A DNA stretch of 64,000 nucleotides from Panaeolus papilionaceus (Eukaryota > Basidiomycota > Agaricomycetes > Agaricales). A program made the translations under genes and the position numbers. The stretch covers positions 1 through 64,000 of the forward strand of contig JADNRZ010000015.1 in assembly GCA_015501605.1 (NCBI GenBank), in the 5' to 3' direction. Below the pieces are notes generated by a model. The model made no database searches, had not been told where the DNA came from, and saw only the letters and a program-made list of their open reading frames with translations. Numbering within the stretch: position 1 is the stretch's first letter; every line of letters starts with the position of its first letter. This document shows positions 59,946 through 64,000 of the stretch, piece after piece.

Positions 59946-62812
59946 ATGCCTTTCAATCTCAAAGCTATTAATTCGGCTGGGCTTCACTTTTTGGGCATTT
60001 TCTCTATTCTCTTAGCAATCCTCTCGGGCGGACTTCAACTATTGCTACAAGGTAAAACATTCGGTCAGTATATATAAAAGGGTTTAACATATAGTCGATA
60101 GGTGTCTCTGATCCCTTCCGTTGTAATGCCCTGTTAAGTAGAGGGAGTTGGCTGGGCAGCTCCCACAAAAATTGGCAGCCAGACGGTTCGTTTTCGCGAC
60201 ATGTACGCTTCATTTGATGGTTACGGACTGAACGTTCCATACAGGGTGCATGCTGCATACATACACCGAAAAAGAAGCGTCGTCCTGCTTGAAAAATCAG
60301 GCTGTCATTTTTGCTGGCGACTCCGTTACAAGGCAACTATTCTACCAAGTTGTCAAGACTCTCGATAGCTCGCTGCCAGGTGCTCCTCCAGACGATTCTC
60401 AAAAGCACGCTGATTATAGCTTCGAAACAAAGTTTGGGACCAACATTACCTTCCTTTGGGATCCTTTTCTCAACAGTTCCTACACGCGATGGCTGTTGAC
60501 GGATTCTCAGGGAAGCCTTGTCAACTATTACGGTGCAACACCCCCTCCTCCACCGGTGATGCTTGTAATGGGCTCGGGGCTTTGGTATCTGCGATATGCC
60601 AACACCTCAGGCGGTATAGCTGCATGGGAGAAGAATACTGAGCGAATATTCAATCTGCTGACACATTCGTCCCCTGCGGATTCCGTCGTGTTCCTACCGG
60701 TCGAACAAGTGGTCTCTTCTAAGCTTTCAACAGAGCGTGCACGTATCATGCATCCTTCCTACATCGAAGCCATGAATTCCGATCTGTATCATCGCATAAA
60801 TCCCCCAAAACATGGTCCAAACACCCCCCGAAACGTTTATTTGCCGCTTGTTTTCAACTGGATGATTCACGAAACATTGACCAAGGACGGTCTGCATTTC
60901 GACGATAGTTTGCTCAGAATTCAAGCCAGCATTCTTCTCAACCTTCACTGTAACAACAAGATAGCCAAAGCCTTCCCTTTCGACAAGACCTGCTGCAACA
61001 GCTATCCTTGGGCGAACCTTTTGCAGTTGGTTTTTTTGTCTACCGTGCTATTATCGGGTCCCTATATCTATTATACTGTTTCGTATTCACGAGGTCGGTC
61101 ATCTCTGCTTGTCAATGTTTAGCACCCACACTTACGAGCTGGCAGGTGGTTCCTGGCACAGTCTTAAATTTCCCTCATATACCATGCCTCCGTTGATCAT
61201 CAGTGCCGCTATCGGCCTGATATACGTTGCTGATAGAACTGGATTTTGGGGTAAAGAACAAAAACAGTTTGATGCTTGGTCGTTTGGCATCCTTTGTTTA
61301 ACCAGCCTCGGAATCGGACTGACAACTATCAAAAGGACAGACAGCGATCAGGGAATACTCAATAGGGAGCAGACGGAAGAGTGGAAGGGTTGGATGCAGA
61401 GCAAGTTTCCTTACAGACTGATCTATTTCAAAATCTAATTTTTCTTTGCCAGTTGTTATCCTCATCTACCACTATTTCAATGCCTCCAAAATTTCGGGTA
61501 TTTACAACCCCATCAGACTCCTTGTAGCGTCTTATCTGTTCGTGACTGGTTATGGCCACACCACCTTTTATTTAAAGAAGGCAGACTTTGGCTTCCTTCG
61601 TGTCGCGCAGGTAGCTTCCCCCATTCCATCGACCTACTTTTAACTCATTTCTTAACTCAGGTACTCATTCGTCTCAATCTGTTCACCATCCTTTTGGCAT
61701 ATACGATGAACACGCAGTATGTGACCTACTACTTCACCCCATTGGTGACGATGTGGTACATCGTCGTCTATGTCACGATGTTGATCGGGGCACGTTTCAA
61801 CGATCGAACACCCTTCCTTCTGGTCAAGATTTGCCTTTCTGCGGCATTCATGACATGGCTTATGGATGACAGTTGGCTTCTTGAAATGTTGTTCAACCTT
61901 TTACATCGCTTTTTTAATATTCGCTGGTCAATGCGGGAATGGATGTTCCGCACCAACCTCGACATATGGATAGTCTATATTGGCATGCTTACCGCCATCG
62001 CCGTCACTAAAGTGAGGGAACGTCGCTTCACTGATTATACAACTTGGCAGCTGGCTGTCAAAGTTTCAGCGAGCGTGTCGGCATTGACCTTTATATGGTT
62101 TTTCATTTTTGAACTGACACAAGAGTCGAAGTTCACTTACAACGCCTGGCATCCATACATCTCTCCCCTCCCCGTCCTGGCTTTTGTTGTTTTGCGGAAT
62201 TCTAGTGCTGTCATGCGCTCTGCGCATTCGGAAGCCTTTGCATTTTTTGGACGATGTTCCTTGGAGGCCTTCATCATCCAATATCACCTATGGCTTGCAG
62301 CTGACAGTAAAGGTATCCTTGTCGTCATCCCTGGGACACATTGGCGGCCTGTCAATTTTTTGGTGATTAGCGCCATCTTCGTCTTCGTCTGTGAACGAGT
62401 GGCTTTTGCTACTGGAGAGATAACCAACATATTAACGGGGAAGCAACGTTTCCAACCTCTACCATCTCCTGTAACAACGCCGAGCACAGTTTTTTCAGTC
62501 CCAGACGAGGATGAAGACGAGGATGCCCAAGAACTGGAGCTACCAGAACGAACTCTCGATCCCAATGATTCCCGCAAGGATGAAGCAGGAAACCCAGCAC
62601 CATTGGAGCCAGATACACCTATCCGACCGCAACGGTGGGTTGACCATCTTGCAAACAACACCTCCGAACCATCCAGAGCCAAGAAATTAAGAGCATGGAT
62701 TGCGACCCACGATTGGATATTTGGGCCACATTTGCGCATCGTGGCATTATTTGCTACATTGTGGACTTTCAATATTTTTTGGGTGTATCCTGAGGACATT
62801 ACTGTGGGTTAG
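59946..62812 (+). CDS. CAS1: CAS1-like polysaccharide O-acetyltransferase
   Basis: Multi-pass Golgi membrane enzyme related to Cryptococcus Cas1 (capsular glucuronoxylomannan O-acetylation) and animal CASD1. Exons 59946-60051, 60102-60185, 60245-61093, 61146-61400, 61453-61610 and 61661-62812 give 867 residues. An N-terminal signal-anchor ([19 protein letters not shown]) is followed by a lumenal SGNH/PC-esterase domain with [11 protein letters not shown] (catalytic Ser near 90) and DGLHFDD supplying Asp and His. The C-terminal half has about ten membrane helices with the family block [17 protein letters not shown] and [12 protein letters not shown]. Near the end is an acidic [15 protein letters not shown] loop. 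Intron 4 has a GC donor (A/GCAAGT at 61401), required to join WMQ to IVILIYHYF. Substrate in a non-capsulate fungus would be a wall glycan; this is inferred. Confidence 0.9.
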
Positions 62813-63515
62813 GATTTGGAAGGATAATTTGATTGATAGAGTACAACATTTTAATAATACAACCAAGTAAGTAATTACGAAGTATATACAAAATCTAGAG
62901 AGAATGTTTATATCAGCATGATGGTCATAAACGAATAAGCGTGGGATCAGTATTAGCATGGATGATCAACACCTCCCGTCCTTGAGACGAAATCAGGGCT
63001 TGACTTCTAGATATTTACATCATTGGAAAGAATTAGAATAGACAACTCACAATAAAAACATAATGGATAGTCAACGAGTGACAGTGATAGGACTGAATAA
63101 AGATGACAATGAGCATTGAGAAAAAAGAGAAAAGGGATCATAAAGATCAGAAATTTGGGTATATGAATGAAACTCATCAGCTGTAGCTTCGAAGTAGCGA
63201 TTCATTTGTCTCTTCAGACAAAGACAAGTCAAACTAAATTCAGAAACATACCAGCCTAAGCGCCAAGTACTTGGGCTTTGGAGCTTGACAAAAAAAGAAG
63301 ACAAGGAAAGATGAAATTTGAAAAAATTTGAGCTTCCTTTTTGTGTGTAATAAATTAGGGCTGGTTAAAGCAAAGTAAAAAACAAATAAATCACGTGAGA
63401 GGACGCGCTCTATTCTTTTATGCGTGACAAATGAGAGTGTGTGACAGATCATGAGCATCTCCTTTTCGGAAAGGTTGACGCATTGCTACAGTTCTTTCTC
63501 TTTACTACTTTCATC
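62813..63515. promoter_or_regulatory. spacer and STS1 promoter with CACGTG
   Basis: 703 bases, AT-rich, without a supported gene (minus ORFs of 70-77 codons look fortuitous). CACGTG lies at 63392-63397 within TCACGTGAGAGG, about 120 bases before the STS1-like start. It nearly repeats the TCACGTGAGAGG found before bS16m at 24910. Confidence 0.4.
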
Positions 63516-64000
63516 ATGACCAATGTTCTTCACCCGACAATTGGCTTTCACCCAAGACAAGTCTCCCATGCTCCATCACCTTTTGGATTTGGATTTGGTC
63601 TTGGTTCCTCCTCTTCATCTTCATCTATGACCTCCACATCCTGGGGAGCAGCTACTCCCGGTCATACTAATCCTGCAGCTTTTCAACAGCTAGCCAATTC
63701 TGTCACTCAATCTGCTTCCAACAAACCACAGAAGAGACGTCATGAAGAGGATGATGAGAACATAGCTCCTCGAGACGATGCTATGGACAGGAGTCCCACC
63801 CCAGAGCGTCCGAAACGTGCGCCACCTAAGCGAGTCAGGATGCTTCATCCTCAAGATACCACCTTCAAGGATGATTCACCTTCAAAGAAAAGTTCTGAAA
63901 ACGAAAGCGATTCGGACGTGGATATTGGTGTTTTGCTTGGTACAAGTCTTTCCACGACGTTACCTAATTAGATTATTGACGACTATCACAGCGAGTCTAC
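63516..64000 (+). CDS. STS1: nuclear proteasome tethering factor STS1/Cut8-like (5' part)
   Basis: Tethers or imports proteasomes to the nucleus (yeast Sts1, fission yeast Cut8). Cut off by the window end. Exon 1 is 63516-63939. It encodes a Gly/Phe/Ser-rich start (HAPSPFGFGFGLGSSS), a basic stretch KPQKRRHEED that could serve as nuclear localisation signal, MDRSPTPERPKRAPPKRVR, and an acidic region running into SDVDIGVLL. A GTACAA donor at 63940 and a TCACAG acceptor at 63991 continue with Ala-Ser-Leu, matching the conserved GVLLASLP of this family. The first frame's own stop at 63969-63971 lies inside the intron. Identification rests on recalled family sequence, so it is likely but not certain. 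Confidence 0.75.

Overview
This window is nuclear DNA from a filamentous basidiomycete fungus, most likely an Agaricomycete. The signs are dense, short introns (mostly 45-70 nt, GT-AG), genes 100-500 bp apart on both strands, and families typical of that group: a CAS1-type O-acetyltransferase, a GT32 glycosyltransferase, small GPI-type secreted proteins and a DIL+ankyrin protein. I see no mobile element, rRNA, tRNA or CRISPR array. Exon models were built by hand from protein-family similarity and splice signals. In every recognised complete gene the exon lengths sum to a multiple of three and end at a stop codon.

Layout. 0-5.2 kb: MCM3 (with an ACGCGT palindrome in its promoter), then a 2.3-kb stretch holding at best an unidentified minus-strand gene. 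5.2-12.4 kb: pyruvate kinase, a GT32 glycosyltransferase and ribulose-phosphate 3-epimerase. 12.6-15.4 kb: two secreted, probably GPI-anchored, proteins. 15.5-25.4 kb: cytochrome oxidase subunit VIa, RPN2, a D-2-hydroxyacid dehydrogenase, importin alpha, LSM5 and mitochondrial bS16m. 25.5-34.2 kb, all minus: an acyl-CoA-binding/ankyrin protein, succinyl-CoA ligase alpha, MTR10/transportin-3 and a CDC3-type septin. 34.3-42.5 kb, all minus: an orphan ORF beside an ATT microsatellite, mitochondrial mS35, a rhomboid protease and an ankyrin+DIL protein. 42.9-45.8 kb: RRP15 and a flavin monooxygenase. 45.8-49.6 kb: an unassigned stretch with two candidate orphan genes. 49.6-64 kb: GID8, a BCK1-like MAPKKK, an IQ-motif protein with many microexons, the DUF866 zinc protein CZIB, a CAS1-like acetyltransferase, and the 5' end of an STS1/Cut8-like proteasome tether.

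The genes are mostly housekeeping and do not form a metabolic cluster. Functional themes recur: nuclear transport (importin alpha, MTR10), proteasome and ubiquitin (RPN2, GID8, STS1), mitochondria (bS16m, mS35, COX VIa, succinyl-CoA ligase) and cell wall or surface (GT32, CAS1, BCK1, secreted proteins).

The most unusual structure is in the splicing. There are five inferred GC-AG introns among about 150, coding exons of 5, 6, 8, 9, 10 and 13 nt, and an intron placed directly after a start codon. The best candidates for undescribed genes are at 46.0-47.6 kb (+), 48.4-49.1 kb (-), 34.3-35.0 kb (-) and 3.2-4.6 kb (-).
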